Below the pieces are notes generated by a model. It was not told where the DNA came from. It saw only the letters and a list, made by a program, of their open reading frames with translations, and made no database searches. Of a DNA stretch of 64,000 bases, positions 18,591 to 27,662 are shown one piece after another. The translations under genes and the position numbers were made by a program. Numbering within the stretch: position 1 is the stretch's first letter; the number at the start of each line of letters is the position of its first letter. Source of the stretch: Veillonella rodentium (lineage in GTDB: Bacteria; Bacillota; Negativicutes; Veillonellales; Veillonellaceae); assembly GCF_900187285.1 (NCBI RefSeq), contig NZ_LT906470.1:1746001-1810000 (forward strand), written 5' to 3'.

Positions 18591-20288
18591 TTAAAATTGG
18601 TAACTGCCTCTAAACGCCCATACTTTTGTATCAGTCGTAAAGCCGTCCGGCTTCTTGAGCGGTGTCCCTAATGACACATCATAGCGAAACGCATCGCCGA
18701 CAGTCCCACGAACACCGATAACACCGCCCGCTAATGTATGACCGATTTGTGTCGCTGTTGACGGTCCCCATACATGACCTATATCTACACCGATATACGG
18801 AGTGATCCGTTGTCGTCTGAACGGTAAGGCCCATTCATTTTGAATATAGTAACCGGAGTCACCACGAAGCGTTTCCTCCCCACTGAAACCGCGTACGGAA
18901 TACCGTCCCCCGATACTGAACTGATCGGTCCCGAACAGACGTTGATTGGTAAATTGGCTTCTGAAACGCATCGTATACACGCCCTGTTTATGACCGATGC
19001 GTACACCGCTTTGTATTTCGCCTTCCAGTCCCGCCATTTTATATAATGTAGTCGGATTATCTGCCAAACCTTCCCAGCCGCGCACCGTAGCGCCTAACCC
19101 ACGTATCCCCTGCCGATAGAAGAGGTATACGTCGGACACGGTGTTCCCGCTGTACTGACGATGGGACAGTCCCAGTTCCAATGCCGTCGTATGTTGTTCC
19201 TGCACACCGATTTCCATATCATCAATATAACTATGTCGTGTCTTATGAATCACCTTAGCGACAGCGGCTGTCTTGGAGCGACTCGTCCGGTTCAGCACCT
19301 GCTCCACGGAAACCTCGACACCGCGGGTCTTCCCCGAAGAGCGGAACGCTTCCGGCATGAATATCAATTGATGGTAACTATATTGATACGTCGACAGTCG
19401 ATACGTCCGGTTCCCGTCGGGCACCGCATAATTTACGGCATACTGTTTCGAGCCATGTCCGTCACCATGGTGACCGATATCCTTCGTATAACCGGCTGAT
19501 AAGGTATCGTTAAGGCCTGCCAATTGACTGAATGACAGATACACGGTCCCCTGGTATTTTCCTGTCGATTCATAACCGGCATTATCCGCTATCAGTGCGC
19601 CATGCACAAATCCTTTTTGCTCTACCGTTACTTTCACAATAGAATGAAGGGGCTTTGTTCCGGGCTCAATACTGAGCTTCACATCCTGTCCCGGCACACT
19701 GCGCATCTGATCTATACCCTGTTCTAACGCCTGTCTCCGCAATACATGCCCGGGCCGTACGGGAAAGGCGCTTCGCCAATTAGTGCGAGCTTTCGGGTTC
19801 GTAAGAACAATATCTTCCACATATCCCGGTACAATCTCAAACGTAAGTGTGCCCGATTGTAAATCCTGATTCGGCACCACCACTTGACTCGTCATATATC
19901 CATCGGCAAGAATCTGTTCTTGTAACTGCTTTTGCAGTACAGCAATCCCCTCCGCACCGATATTGTTATGAGTATAGGCCTTCAACCGATGCGTATACTT
20001 CTTAAAAACCGGTTCCGATGAAATAACCGTAATATGCTCTATCGGGAATGATACCGCTTCCTGCGGCAAAGCCTGTATAGAGGTGCCATTTAATGTTTCA
20101 TCAGGTGATTCCGAACGCAACAAAGCGGCCCTCGCCATCGGTGCCTCCGCGCGTTGCCGCAGGGAAGCATCGGCTCGAGCCGCTTCCTGTTGTATAAATA
20201 AGTCCGGTACATCCGCCGCCACAATTGGCGTTGCACACATAACGCCGGCCAGGCCCACACAGCCTGCGGCAACAGATACTGCTTTCAT
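18591..20288 (-). CDS. cdiB: TpsB/CdiB-type outer-membrane transporter (FhaC/ShlB family)
   Basis: Omp85-superfamily barrel that exports the partner exoprotein across the outer membrane. The 565-residue precursor has a signal peptide ending near PIVAA, an N-terminal plug helix region, POTRA domains (TSQVVVPNQDLQSGTLTFEIVPGYV matches the POTRA type of FhaC in position), and a C-terminal 16-strand barrel. The conserved loop-6 motif appears as YSVRGFSGEETLRGDSG, and the protein ends in F (GSYQF), typical of barrel proteins. It lies 43 bases upstream of the exoprotein gene, the usual B-A order. It also proves a diderm envelope. GGGGAGAGG lies upstream of the ATG. Confidence 0.93.
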   Translation of the reverse strand: MKAVSVAAGCVGLAGVMCATPIVAADVPDLFIQQEAARADASLRQRAEAPMARAALLRSESPDETLNGTSIQALPQEAVSFPIEHITVISSEPVFKKYTHRLKAYTHNNIGAEGIAVLQKQLQEQILADGYMTSQVVVPNQDLQSGTLTFEIVPGYVEDIVLTNPKARTNWRSAFPVRPGHVLRRQALEQGIDQMRSVPGQDVKLSIEPGTKPLHSIVKVTVEQKGFVHGALIADNAGYESTGKYQGTVYLSFSQLAGLNDTLSAGYTKDIGHHGDGHGSKQYAVNYAVPDGNRTYRLSTYQYSYHQLIFMPEAFRSSGKTRGVEVSVEQVLNRTSRSKTAAVAKVIHKTRHSYIDDMEIGVQEQHTTALELGLSHRQYSGNTVSDVYLFYRQGIRGLGATVRGWEGLADNPTTLYKMAGLEGEIQSGVRIGHKQGVYTMRFRSQFTNQRLFGTDQFSIGGRYSVRGFSGEETLRGDSGYYIQNEWALPFRRQRITPYIGVDIGHVWGPSTATQIGHTLAGGVIGVRGTVGDAFRYDVSLGTPLKKPDGFTTDTKVWAFRGSYQF

Positions 20289-20363
20289 AGTCCTCTCCCC
20301 TTTCTATAGGTAACGTATTAAATTATATCTTAGCCTCCCCCTATGATGTCAATCTCTATTTAT

Positions 20364-20431
20364 AAATTTCATGAAATTTTTATTTTCACTAAAATATCTC
20401 TCAGTCAATTTTGCAATCAACCAAGAGATAT
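20364..20431 (-). promoter_or_regulatory. Palindromes upstream of the cdiB-like gene
   Basis: A perfect 16-base palindrome, AAATTTCATGAAATTT, spans 20364-20379. A further inverted repeat ATATCTCT/AGAGATAT lies at 20394-20401 and 20424-20431. Both are in the 222-base gap that should hold the promoter of the secretion operon. Operator function is inferred only from symmetry and place. Confidence 0.35.
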
Positions 20432-20510
20432 TCATGAGATAACCTATTCAATTATATGGCAGCTAACAGTTCATAAATCCAATTTTTGAATCCTCCAGTC
20501 AATAAAATAA

Positions 20511-21320
20511 CTATTCTTCCTCAATGAGTCCCAAATCCTGTTCATAGGCATAGTCCGCTTCGGCACGCGTAATCATGCCCTGATCGACCATCTGTTCCAG
20601 CACGAGTTTTTGTCGAGCCTTGGCGCCTTCATAGTTCTCGTACGGATCTAGATAGTTCGGCGCATTCGGCAACGCCGCCAGCAGGGCGCACTGCCCCAGC
20701 GTAAGTCGACTCGGGCTGACTCCGAAATAGCCGTGCGAAGCTTCATAAATACCGTAATAGTTATGTCCATAGTATACGGTATTCAGATACATGGTAAGAA
20801 TTTCTTCCTTTGAATAATAATGTTCCATTTCACCGGCGAGGATGGCTTCCTCCACCTTGCGTGTCACGATACGCTTTGACGACAGGAACAGATTTTTTAC
20901 CAATTGTTGCGTAATGGTGCTGCCCCCTTCGACAGTTTCACCGGACACCGTATTGGTATAAAACGCGCGAATGATGCCGAAGATATCGATAGCGCCGTGA
21001 TTATAATAGCGCTTGTCTTCAATGGCGATGAGCGCGTTTTTCGCATTTTCCGGAATGGTATCCGCTTTCACCCAGTGTTCCCGCGGCACACGCTGTGCAA
21101 GAGCCGTTTCCACCTTATCCTTAAACGTAAACAGCCGCACAATGCGATCCAACCTGCTCAGTGTATCTTCATTTTGTTCTATCCGTTGCTCAACGGTGCT
21201 CTTTGCCTTGCTTTCACGATTGGTCCCCTGAAAGCTATGGTACGCATCATAGATATACATGGCCAATAGTATGACCACGACGACCGTCAACGCACGGCGA
21301 ATAAAGCGAAATATTGTCAT
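20511..21320 (-). CDS. Monofunctional peptidoglycan glycosyltransferase (GT51)
   Basis: Polymerises lipid II into glycan strands on the outer face of the inner membrane. The 269-residue protein has an N-terminal membrane anchor (FRFIRRALTVVVVILL) and a GT51 domain with the catalytic motif AIEDKRYYNHGAID, then GGSTITQQLVKNLFLS, RKVEEAILAGEMEHYYSKEEIL and YLNTVYYG. It ends after the GT51 domain, so there is no transpeptidase. The start at 21320 is preferred (GAGG five bases upstream) over an upstream in-frame ATG at 21389 that lacks a site. Confidence 0.9.
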   Translation of the reverse strand: MTIFRFIRRALTVVVVILLAMYIYDAYHSFQGTNRESKAKSTVEQRIEQNEDTLSRLDRIVRLFTFKDKVETALAQRVPREHWVKADTIPENAKNALIAIEDKRYYNHGAIDIFGIIRAFYTNTVSGETVEGGSTITQQLVKNLFLSSKRIVTRKVEEAILAGEMEHYYSKEEILTMYLNTVYYGHNYYGIYEASHGYFGVSPSRLTLGQCALLAALPNAPNYLDPYENYEGAKARQKLVLEQMVDQGMITRAEADYAYEQDLGLIEEE

Positions 21321-21404
21321 TGTAACCTCATGCAGATATATCGATGTACAAATATACAAAAATAAGTTATATTGATTGTATTGTATCACATCTATGTGAT
21401 TGTG

Positions 21405-21434
21405 TTGTATTTACGCGTTTATTTAGAGTATAAT
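21405..21434 (+). promoter_or_regulatory. Candidate sigma-A promoter of the CsoR-type gene
   Basis: TTGTAT (21405-21410), an 18-base spacer and TATAAT (21429-21434) stand 38 bases upstream of the start codon. Confidence 0.55.
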
Positions 21435-21471
21435 TAATAGGATGATAAAGCATGCCTATTGGAGGAGTATT

Positions 21472-21750
21472 ATGAAACAGTGTATGGATTCAGATAATCT
21501 ACATCGTCGATTACGAAAAATTTTAGGTCAAGTGCAGGCTATCGACCGTATGATAGAAGAAGACATTCCCTGCGAAGATGTGCTGAGCCAGATTAATGCG
21601 GCCAAATCCGCACTGCACAAGGTAGGTCAGGTCGTGCTTGAGGGCCATATCAACCATTGCGTGCGTGACGGTATCGAACACGGGGACGTGGAAAAAACGA
21701 TCAGAGACTTCACAAAAGCTGTAGAACGCTTTGCGAATATGGGAAAATAG
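21472..21750 (+). CDS. CsoR/FrmR/RcnR-family metal-sensing repressor
   Basis: Small all-helical DNA-binding repressor, 92 residues from the ATG at 21472 (GGAGGAG upstream). The family core LHRRLRKILGQVQAIDRMI is present. Candidate ligands are Cys34, His59 and Cys63, which reproduces the C-H-x3-C triad of copper-sensing CsoR; formaldehyde sensors and RcnR differ in the last position. No copper transporter or chaperone gene is adjacent, so its target is elsewhere or it regulates itself. It is read from its own promoter and ends at a strong terminator. Confidence 0.85.
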   Translation: MKQCMDSDNLHRRLRKILGQVQAIDRMIEEDIPCEDVLSQINAAKSALHKVGQVVLEGHINHCVRDGIEHGDVEKTIRDFTKAVERFANMGK

Positions 21751-21781
21751 TCCTGCGAGGCGTCTATGAAAAACGAACAAT

Positions 21782-21812
21782 AAAGACCGGCTATTTCATA
21801 TAGTCGGTCTTT
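21782..21812 (+). terminator. Intrinsic terminator after the CsoR-type gene
   Basis: A 13-bp stem (AAAGACCGGCTAT pairing with ATAGTCGGTCTTT, one G-T pair) around a 5-base loop ends in TTTT on the plus strand. Confidence 0.8.
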
Positions 21813-21962
21813 TGCATGTCCGTTGACCGATCTGTTGTATATCTGTTAATCTGGCTTATGGGACGGAACCTGTTGATTTAATACCGATTTTTCATACATC
21901 TAATCAAGCCATTACCTGCCTGCTAATCAATTTCCTTTTACGTGCCGAATTTCGGGCAACAA

Positions 21963-22044
21963 AAAAGTCCTCTGACCGTAGTGAACCGCAGATCCAGAAA
22001 TTATGTCCAAATTTCTGGCTGCCGTTCATAGTCGGAGGACTTTT
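21963..22044 (-). terminator. Long compound hairpin, terminator of ptsI-ptsH
   Basis: On the minus strand AAAAGTCCTCCGAC pairs with GTCAGAGGACTTTT (one mismatch). The apex holds a second hairpin, CCAGAAATT/AATTTCTGG, extended by GCAG/CTGC. A T6 run follows the outer stem. The total length, 82 bases, is unusually long for a plain terminator. It begins 12 bases after the ptsH stop. Confidence 0.75.
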
Positions 22045-22056
22045 CCAATTTTAAGA

Positions 22057-22317
22057 TTAGTCGTGATTTGTAGTTAAGAATTCGCTCAATGCAACGAGTG
22101 CATCGTCTTCATCGGCGCCGTCAGCCGTCAATGTAACGGACGTACCCTTCGTAGCGCCCAATGTCAACACGGTCAAAATAGATTTGGCATCCGCTGTTTT
22201 ACCATTTGCCGCAATGGTAACTTTAGATGCGAATTTTGCCGCCAATTGTGTGAAAGCCGTCGCAGGACGCGCATGTAAACCGGATTCATTTGTAATTTCT
22301 ACTGTCAATTCTTTCAT
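22057..22317 (-). CDS. ptsH: Phosphocarrier protein HPr
   Basis: Relays phosphate from enzyme I to sugar-specific EIIA proteins. At 86 residues it has the phospho-acceptor His15 in SGLHARPA and a serine at position 46 in DAKSILT, the site that HPr kinase modifies in Firmicutes. So it may serve regulation as well as transport. It lies 100 bases downstream of ptsI, the reverse of the usual ptsH-ptsI order. AGAGG precedes the ATG. Confidence 0.97.
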   Translation of the reverse strand: MKELTVEITNESGLHARPATAFTQLAAKFASKVTIAANGKTADAKSILTVLTLGATKGTSVTLTADGADEDDALVALSEFLTTNHD

Positions 22318-22417
22318 GATAACCTCTTTCTATCTCGATAGGTCTGACCCATCTCATACGTCTTGTAATAGATTTATTGTATCAATTCGATATTTCGAAT
22401 TCAAGTACCCGCACTAT

Positions 22418-24145
22418 CTACAACAAACCTTTTTCTTCAAGAACGGCTTTAGCGTAGTTGGTAATCTCTTCCGCCGTATCCATGGTGAGGGCCTTGTCAG
22501 CCACCGCTTTACAATCATCTTTCGATACGGAACGCAGAATTTTTTTGATGAGCGGAATGGAGGATGCGGTCATCGAGAATTCGTCGAGACCAAGGCCTAA
22601 CAGAATCATCGTCGCCACAGGATCACCTGCAAGTTCACCGCACATACCCGTGAATTTTCCCTGTTCATGGCTTGCATCGATGACGTGTTTGATGAGCCGC
22701 AACACGCCCGGATGCAACGGTTGATATAGACCGCCGATGGCTTCGTTCATCCGGTCTACCGCCAATGTATATTGACAAAGGTCGTTCGTGCCGATGCTGA
22801 AGAAGTCTACATATTTTGCCAAAATCGGAGAAATAACGGCCGCTGCCGGCACTTCAATCATAATGCCCACCTTGATAGCATCATTAAAATCGATGCCCTC
22901 AGCAGTAAGCTCGGCTTTGCATTCGGCGAGCATCGCATTCGCCTGTTTAACCTCTTCCACGGAAGCGATCATAGGATACATAATGTGAATATCTCCGAAG
23001 GCACTAGCACGCAACAGCGCACGCAACTGCACTTTAAAAATGTCCGGACGGTTTAATGAAATGCGAATCGCCCGATATCCAAGGAACGGATTCATTTCAC
23101 TCGACAAGTCCAGACATTTCAATTCCTTGTCGCCGCCGATATCCATGGTGCGAATGATAACAGGCTGTCCCTTCATATCCTGAGCTACTTTTTTATATTC
23201 TTCAAATTGCGCGTCTTCTGTCGGCAATTCATCGTTTTCCATGTACAGGAATTCCGTTCTATATAGGCCGATACCCTGTGCGCCCATCGTAAGGGCGTGC
23301 TTTGCATCCTTCGCCTTACCGATATTGCCGAACAGTTCCACATGATGACCGTCTGTGGTCATCGCTTCAAGATTGGCGGACTCGCGCAATCGTTTGAGTT
23401 CCTCCTGAAATGCCTCGGCTTGGTTTGTATATTCGATCCAGTCCGCATCGGAAGGATTGATTTCCACGACGCCGTCCGTACCGAGCACGACAGCCTTATC
23501 GCCGTCAGTGAAGCTTTCAATATCACCGACCCCCATAACAGCGGGAATTTCAAGAGTCCGCGCCATGATAGCCGCATGGGACGTAGGACCGCCGGCCGCC
23601 GTCACGATGCCTTTTACCACATTTTTATCAAGAGACGCCGTATCGGATGGCGCCAGATCGTGAGCCACCAAAATGACTTCGCCGGAAATATGGGACAAGC
23701 CGCGCGGATTCATGCCTAAAATGTTACGCATCAAACGGTCTCCGATATCCTTGATATCGGCGCCGCGCTCGCGCATGTACGGATCATCCATACCGAGAAA
23801 GATATTCGCAAAGGTTTCAATAGTCTGCGACGTAGCCGCCACCACATTCACATGACCGGATTCAACGAGGGACTTGATGCCGTCGGACAATGACGGATCC
23901 TGAGCGATTTGCATATGCGCCTCAAATATGGCCGCCTCGTCGGGGCCCATATCCTCCAACGCTTTTTGGCGAATCGTATCCAGTTGTTTCAAGGTCGCCG
24001 CCATAGCGGTGGCAAATTTACCGATTTCCTCATCCACCTTATCGTCCGTTACGGTGTAATCGGGGATGACGATTTCCTCCTGCACATATCTATATACATT
24101 GCCTACTGCAACGCCACGAGATCCAGAAATCCCTTGAATTCGCAT
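22418..24145 (-). CDS. ptsI: PTS enzyme I (phosphoenolpyruvate-protein phosphotransferase)
   Basis: Transfers phosphate from PEP to HPr. The 575-residue protein has an N-terminal HPr-binding/phosphohistidine domain with the active His190 in GGPTSHAAIMAR, and a C-terminal PEP-binding barrel with GLYRTEFLYM, RTMDIGGDK, GIMIEVPAA and SIGTNDLCQYTLAVDR, plus the catalytic Cys region GMCGELAGD. AGAGGA stands upstream of the ATG. With ptsH and the nearby fruK-fruA genes it completes a fructose PTS. Confidence 0.98.
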   Translation of the reverse strand: MRIQGISGSRGVAVGNVYRYVQEEIVIPDYTVTDDKVDEEIGKFATAMAATLKQLDTIRQKALEDMGPDEAAIFEAHMQIAQDPSLSDGIKSLVESGHVNVVAATSQTIETFANIFLGMDDPYMRERGADIKDIGDRLMRNILGMNPRGLSHISGEVILVAHDLAPSDTASLDKNVVKGIVTAAGGPTSHAAIMARTLEIPAVMGVGDIESFTDGDKAVVLGTDGVVEINPSDADWIEYTNQAEAFQEELKRLRESANLEAMTTDGHHVELFGNIGKAKDAKHALTMGAQGIGLYRTEFLYMENDELPTEDAQFEEYKKVAQDMKGQPVIIRTMDIGGDKELKCLDLSSEMNPFLGYRAIRISLNRPDIFKVQLRALLRASAFGDIHIMYPMIASVEEVKQANAMLAECKAELTAEGIDFNDAIKVGIMIEVPAAAVISPILAKYVDFFSIGTNDLCQYTLAVDRMNEAIGGLYQPLHPGVLRLIKHVIDASHEQGKFTGMCGELAGDPVATMILLGLGLDEFSMTASSIPLIKKILRSVSKDDCKAVADKALTMDTAEEITNYAKAVLEEKGLL

Positions 24146-24260
24146 GTGTATTCCTCTTTCTATACTGATAAACTACATTACATATTATTGTAACATTTCT
24201 ATAGTAAACAATAAAGTACGGCCCCCTTATATGTGATATAATAATATAATGTAAATCAGA

Positions 24261-24288
24261 GACTTTCACGGGCTTCATGGTGAAAGTC
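24261..24288 (+). promoter_or_regulatory. Hairpin in the dapF leader
   Basis: Perfect 9-bp arms GACTTTCAC and GTGAAAGTC enclose a 10-base loop, 22 bases before the dapF start. No T run follows, so it is not a simple terminator on the plus strand; a TATAAT-like sequence lies just upstream. Role unknown. Confidence 0.35.
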
Positions 24289-24310
24289 TTATCTATTGAT
24301 AGGAGCGCTT

Positions 24311-25144
24311 ATGAGATTAACGAAAATGCACGGCCTCGGCAATGATTTCATTCTATTTGCCGATTCAAAAGGGGCCTCAAAAGATTATACGGACCTCGCC
24401 ATTCGCCTCTGCGATCGTCGCACCGGCATCGGCGCTGACGGTCTTACCATCCTCGTACCATCCGACACATGCGATATACGTATGCGCATCATCAACTCGG
24501 ACGGCAGCGAAGCGGAAATGTGCGGCAATGCGATCCGTTGCTTCGCTAAATACGCCTATGAGCACGGAGAAATCACAAAGGATACTTTCACCATCGAAAC
24601 ATTGGCGGGTGTCATGAAACCATCCCTGACGATTGAAAACAGCGTGGTAACACAAGTCACCGTCGATATGGGCAAACCGTTTTTTAAGGCCCGGGAGATT
24701 CCGATGAATGTGGATATGGACAAGGTGATCGACGTAGACCTCGACGTAAACGGAGAAGCCGTAACGGTCAGCTCCGTGTTGCTCGGCGTGCCTCACACGG
24801 AGGTATTCATTGACGACATCACAAAGGCACCTGTTAAAACGCAAGGCCCTATCCTTGAAAAGCATGACGCCTTTCCGGCAAATACAAATGTAAACTATGT
24901 GGAGGTCGTAAATGACCACCACATCAAGGTTCGCACCTGGGAACGCGGAGCCGGCGCTACGCTCGCATGCGGTACCGGTTCCTGTGCCTCCGCCGTCATG
25001 GCCTGCGAAAAAGGCCTGACCGGTCGCGAAGTGGACGTGGAGTTATACTTAGGCATATTGCATATTTCATACTTGGAGGATGGCACGGTGCTCATGACGG
25101 GACCTGCCGAGGAAGTGTTCGAAACCGAACTTCCCATAGAATAA
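24311..25144 (+). CDS. dapF: Diaminopimelate epimerase
   Basis: Converts LL- to meso-diaminopimelate for lysine and peptidoglycan synthesis; PLP-independent, using two cysteines. Both are present: Cys71 in EMCGNAIRCF and Cys220 in TLACGTGSCAS. The start at 24311 is chosen (AGGAGC upstream) rather than a TTG at 24296. Length 277 residues is normal. The antiporter gene follows one base after the stop, so both are likely one transcript. Confidence 0.97.
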   Translation: MRLTKMHGLGNDFILFADSKGASKDYTDLAIRLCDRRTGIGADGLTILVPSDTCDIRMRIINSDGSEAEMCGNAIRCFAKYAYEHGEITKDTFTIETLAGVMKPSLTIENSVVTQVTVDMGKPFFKAREIPMNVDMDKVIDVDLDVNGEAVTVSSVLLGVPHTEVFIDDITKAPVKTQGPILEKHDAFPANTNVNYVEVVNDHHIKVRTWERGAGATLACGTGSCASAVMACEKGLTGREVDVELYLGILHISYLEDGTVLMTGPAEEVFETELPIE

Positions 25145-25145
25145 G

Positions 25146-26543
25146 ATGAAATGGTTGCAACTGATACTGAACGCATTTCTGAACTATCGGCAAGGTCGTT
25201 CATTAATGCCCCGAAACATAGAATCTCTCATCGGCTTATTGCTGTCCATCATCGTCATTATCACCGCCGTAGCTAACGGTATCGCTATCGGCTACGCCTT
25301 GCTCACGGTATGGTGTATCATGGCGTACGTATTCTACCGTAAGGGTTATGAGCCGAAAGAACTGCTCAAGTTATCCTGGACAGGTGCGAAGTCATCGATT
25401 GGTGTAATACAGATTTTTCTTCTCATCGGATGGCTCATCGCCATGTGGCAGGCATCGGGAACTATACCTATGATCATCGCCACCTGCATCGACTGGATTA
25501 ACCCATATATCTTTATCGCCTGTGCCTTTCTCATCGCCGCCATCGTGAGCATGCTGCTCGGCACATCTCTCGGCACGGTAGGCACCATCGGAATCGTACT
25601 CATCGCCGTCGCACGGGCCGGAAATATACCGGAAAGCATCGTAGCTGGTGCTATCATTGCCGGAGCGTATGTGGGCGACCGCAACAGTCCCCTCTCATCC
25701 AGTGCATCCCTCGTGGCTGCCTTAACGCATACCGAGGTACGGACGAATATCCGAAAAATGTTTACGGACAGCATACCGGCGCTCGTCATTTCAACGCTTC
25801 TCTACATTTTGCTATCCCAATGGTTTCCGTTGGATACTACAGACAATTATCTGTCCGATACGATTCCTTTCATTTTCAATATCAATTGGATGTTATGGAT
25901 TCCCGTCATCATCGTCATGGCATTATTGCCTCTGAAAGTATCCATCAGATGGCCCATCGGCCTCAGCGCATTGGCGGCCGCGATTCTAGCGTATACCAGT
26001 CAAGGCCAAAGCCTGTCTGACCTGGCCCGGTTCAGCCTGGCGGGCTTCGAGCTTCCCGGCTACAATCCTCTGGCAGATATCATTCACGGCGGCGGTCTCA
26101 AAACCATGTTCATTCCGTCTTTATCAATATTTATGGCCTGCGCCATTTCGAACATGCTGGAAGGCGTCGGCTTCTGGAACGAAATGAGACAGCTCTTAGA
26201 CCATGCTAACTCGCGCAGCAGCTTATTTGCAGCCAATGCGGGACTCGCCTTTTTAACGGGCGCTATCGGCTGCAGCCAGGCCATCGCTATCATCATGACC
26301 CATTCCATTATGCGCACCACCTATGCGAAACAAAGCATTCAGGCGGACGACGTAATGCTGGACTTTGAAAACAGCGGCATCCTCATCACCGCCTTACAAC
26401 CGTGGAATATCGCCGCTCTCGTACCTGTTATCATGTTGAATACCAGTGCAACCGGCTATATACCATTCGCCTTCTTCTTGTATCTGACGCCTCTCATCTA
26501 CTGGTTGCGCCTGTGCCGACATGACAGGATAAAATCAATCTGA
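25146..26543 (+). CDS. NhaC-family Na+/H+ antiporter-like membrane protein
   Basis: Polytopic inner-membrane carrier, 465 residues with ten or more hydrophobic segments. It has NhaC-type features: LLGTSLGTVGTIGIVLIAVA, then GAYVGDRNSPLSSSASLVAA, and GAIGCSQAIAIIMTHS. It probably exchanges Na+ for H+ or an organic anion; some family members swap malate for lactate, which would suit a lactate-using cell, but the substrate cannot be read here. The start at 25146 immediately follows dapF; an ATG at 25206 is a possible alternative since neither has a strong ribosome site. Confidence 0.8.
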   Translation: MKWLQLILNAFLNYRQGRSLMPRNIESLIGLLLSIIVIITAVANGIAIGYALLTVWCIMAYVFYRKGYEPKELLKLSWTGAKSSIGVIQIFLLIGWLIAMWQASGTIPMIIATCIDWINPYIFIACAFLIAAIVSMLLGTSLGTVGTIGIVLIAVARAGNIPESIVAGAIIAGAYVGDRNSPLSSSASLVAALTHTEVRTNIRKMFTDSIPALVISTLLYILLSQWFPLDTTDNYLSDTIPFIFNINWMLWIPVIIVMALLPLKVSIRWPIGLSALAAAILAYTSQGQSLSDLARFSLAGFELPGYNPLADIIHGGGLKTMFIPSLSIFMACAISNMLEGVGFWNEMRQLLDHANSRSSLFAANAGLAFLTGAIGCSQAIAIIMTHSIMRTTYAKQSIQADDVMLDFENSGILITALQPWNIAALVPVIMLNTSATGYIPFAFFLYLTPLIYWLRLCRHDRIKSI

Positions 26544-26702
26544 TACAAGTATTGTTCTGACACGAAAACATCCGTTCCATTCGGCATGATTTCGTATAAA
26601 ATATAATTCAGCATAAAACATAATATAAATAGTCGTTTAGTCGTTCAATATAATAATAGTTCGATATGATAATTATTTACGTAGTATCAAAGAGGAATAT
26701 AT

Positions 26703-27614
26703 ATGATCTACACTATCACCTTTAATCCGGCCCTCGACTACATCGTACGCCTGGACCATCTCAAAACGGGCACGATCAATCGCACCACGCAGGAATATGT
26801 CCTCGGTGGCGGTAAAGGCATCAATGTTTCCATTGTGCTCAACAATCTCGGCATGAATACGACAGCACTCGGTTTCATCGCGGGCTTCACCGGTCAGGAA
26901 ATCGTGACCCAGCTGAATCAATTCGGCGTAACGGAAAACTTTATCCGTCTCCGGGAAGGTTTAACACGCATCAATGTGAAAGTAAAAGCATCCGACGAGG
27001 AAACGGAAATCAACGGTCGCGGTCCGACCATCGCCGACGATGAATTACAGGCACTGTACACACAGTTGGATTCACTGACTGCCAAGGATATTCTGATCCT
27101 TGCGGGCAGCATTCCTTCAAACCTGCCGAGCGATATGTACGAACGCATCATGGAGCGTTTACAGCACAAACACATCCGCATCATCGTCGATGCCACAAAG
27201 GATCTTCTGACGCGTGTATTACCGTATAAACCGTTCTTAATCAAGCCCAATAATCACGAGCTGAGCGAAATCTTCGGTCGCACCTTATCTTCAAAGGATG
27301 ACCTGGTATCGACCGCAAAAGAATTACAGGCAAAAGGTGCTCAACACGTCCTGATCTCCATGGCCGGCGACGGCGCTATCTTAGTAGCTGCAGACGGTAC
27401 AGTCTACACGAGCAAAGCCCCTCAGGGAACCCTCGTAAATTCCGTAGGAGCCGGAGACTCCATGGTGGCCGGATTTATTACGGGCTACGAGAAAACAGGT
27501 AGCCTTCAAGAGGCCCTCTGCTGGGGCATCGCCAGCGGGTCCGCTTCGGCCTATTCGGAAAACCTCGCCACATTGGACGAGGTGGAAGCACTACTTTCAC
27601 AAGTACAACCCTAA
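26703..27614 (+). CDS. fruK: 1-phosphofructokinase
   Basis: Phosphorylates fructose-1-phosphate to fructose-1,6-bisphosphate. The 303-residue PfkB-family protein has the N-terminal TFNPALDYIVRL, the sugar-binding GGGKGINVSIVL and the catalytic GAGDSMVAGF near the C-terminus. AGAGGA precedes the ATG. It lies 48 bases upstream of the fructose EII gene, as in fru operons. No FruR/DeoR regulator gene is next to it. Confidence 0.95.
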   Translation: MIYTITFNPALDYIVRLDHLKTGTINRTTQEYVLGGGKGINVSIVLNNLGMNTTALGFIAGFTGQEIVTQLNQFGVTENFIRLREGLTRINVKVKASDEETEINGRGPTIADDELQALYTQLDSLTAKDILILAGSIPSNLPSDMYERIMERLQHKHIRIIVDATKDLLTRVLPYKPFLIKPNNHELSEIFGRTLSSKDDLVSTAKELQAKGAQHVLISMAGDGAILVAADGTVYTSKAPQGTLVNSVGAGDSMVAGFITGYEKTGSLQEALCWGIASGSASAYSENLATLDEVEALLSQVQP

Positions 27615-27662
27615 ATCACATTTCAATAATTTTCTATTTTATCTGCATCAAGGAGTACATAT

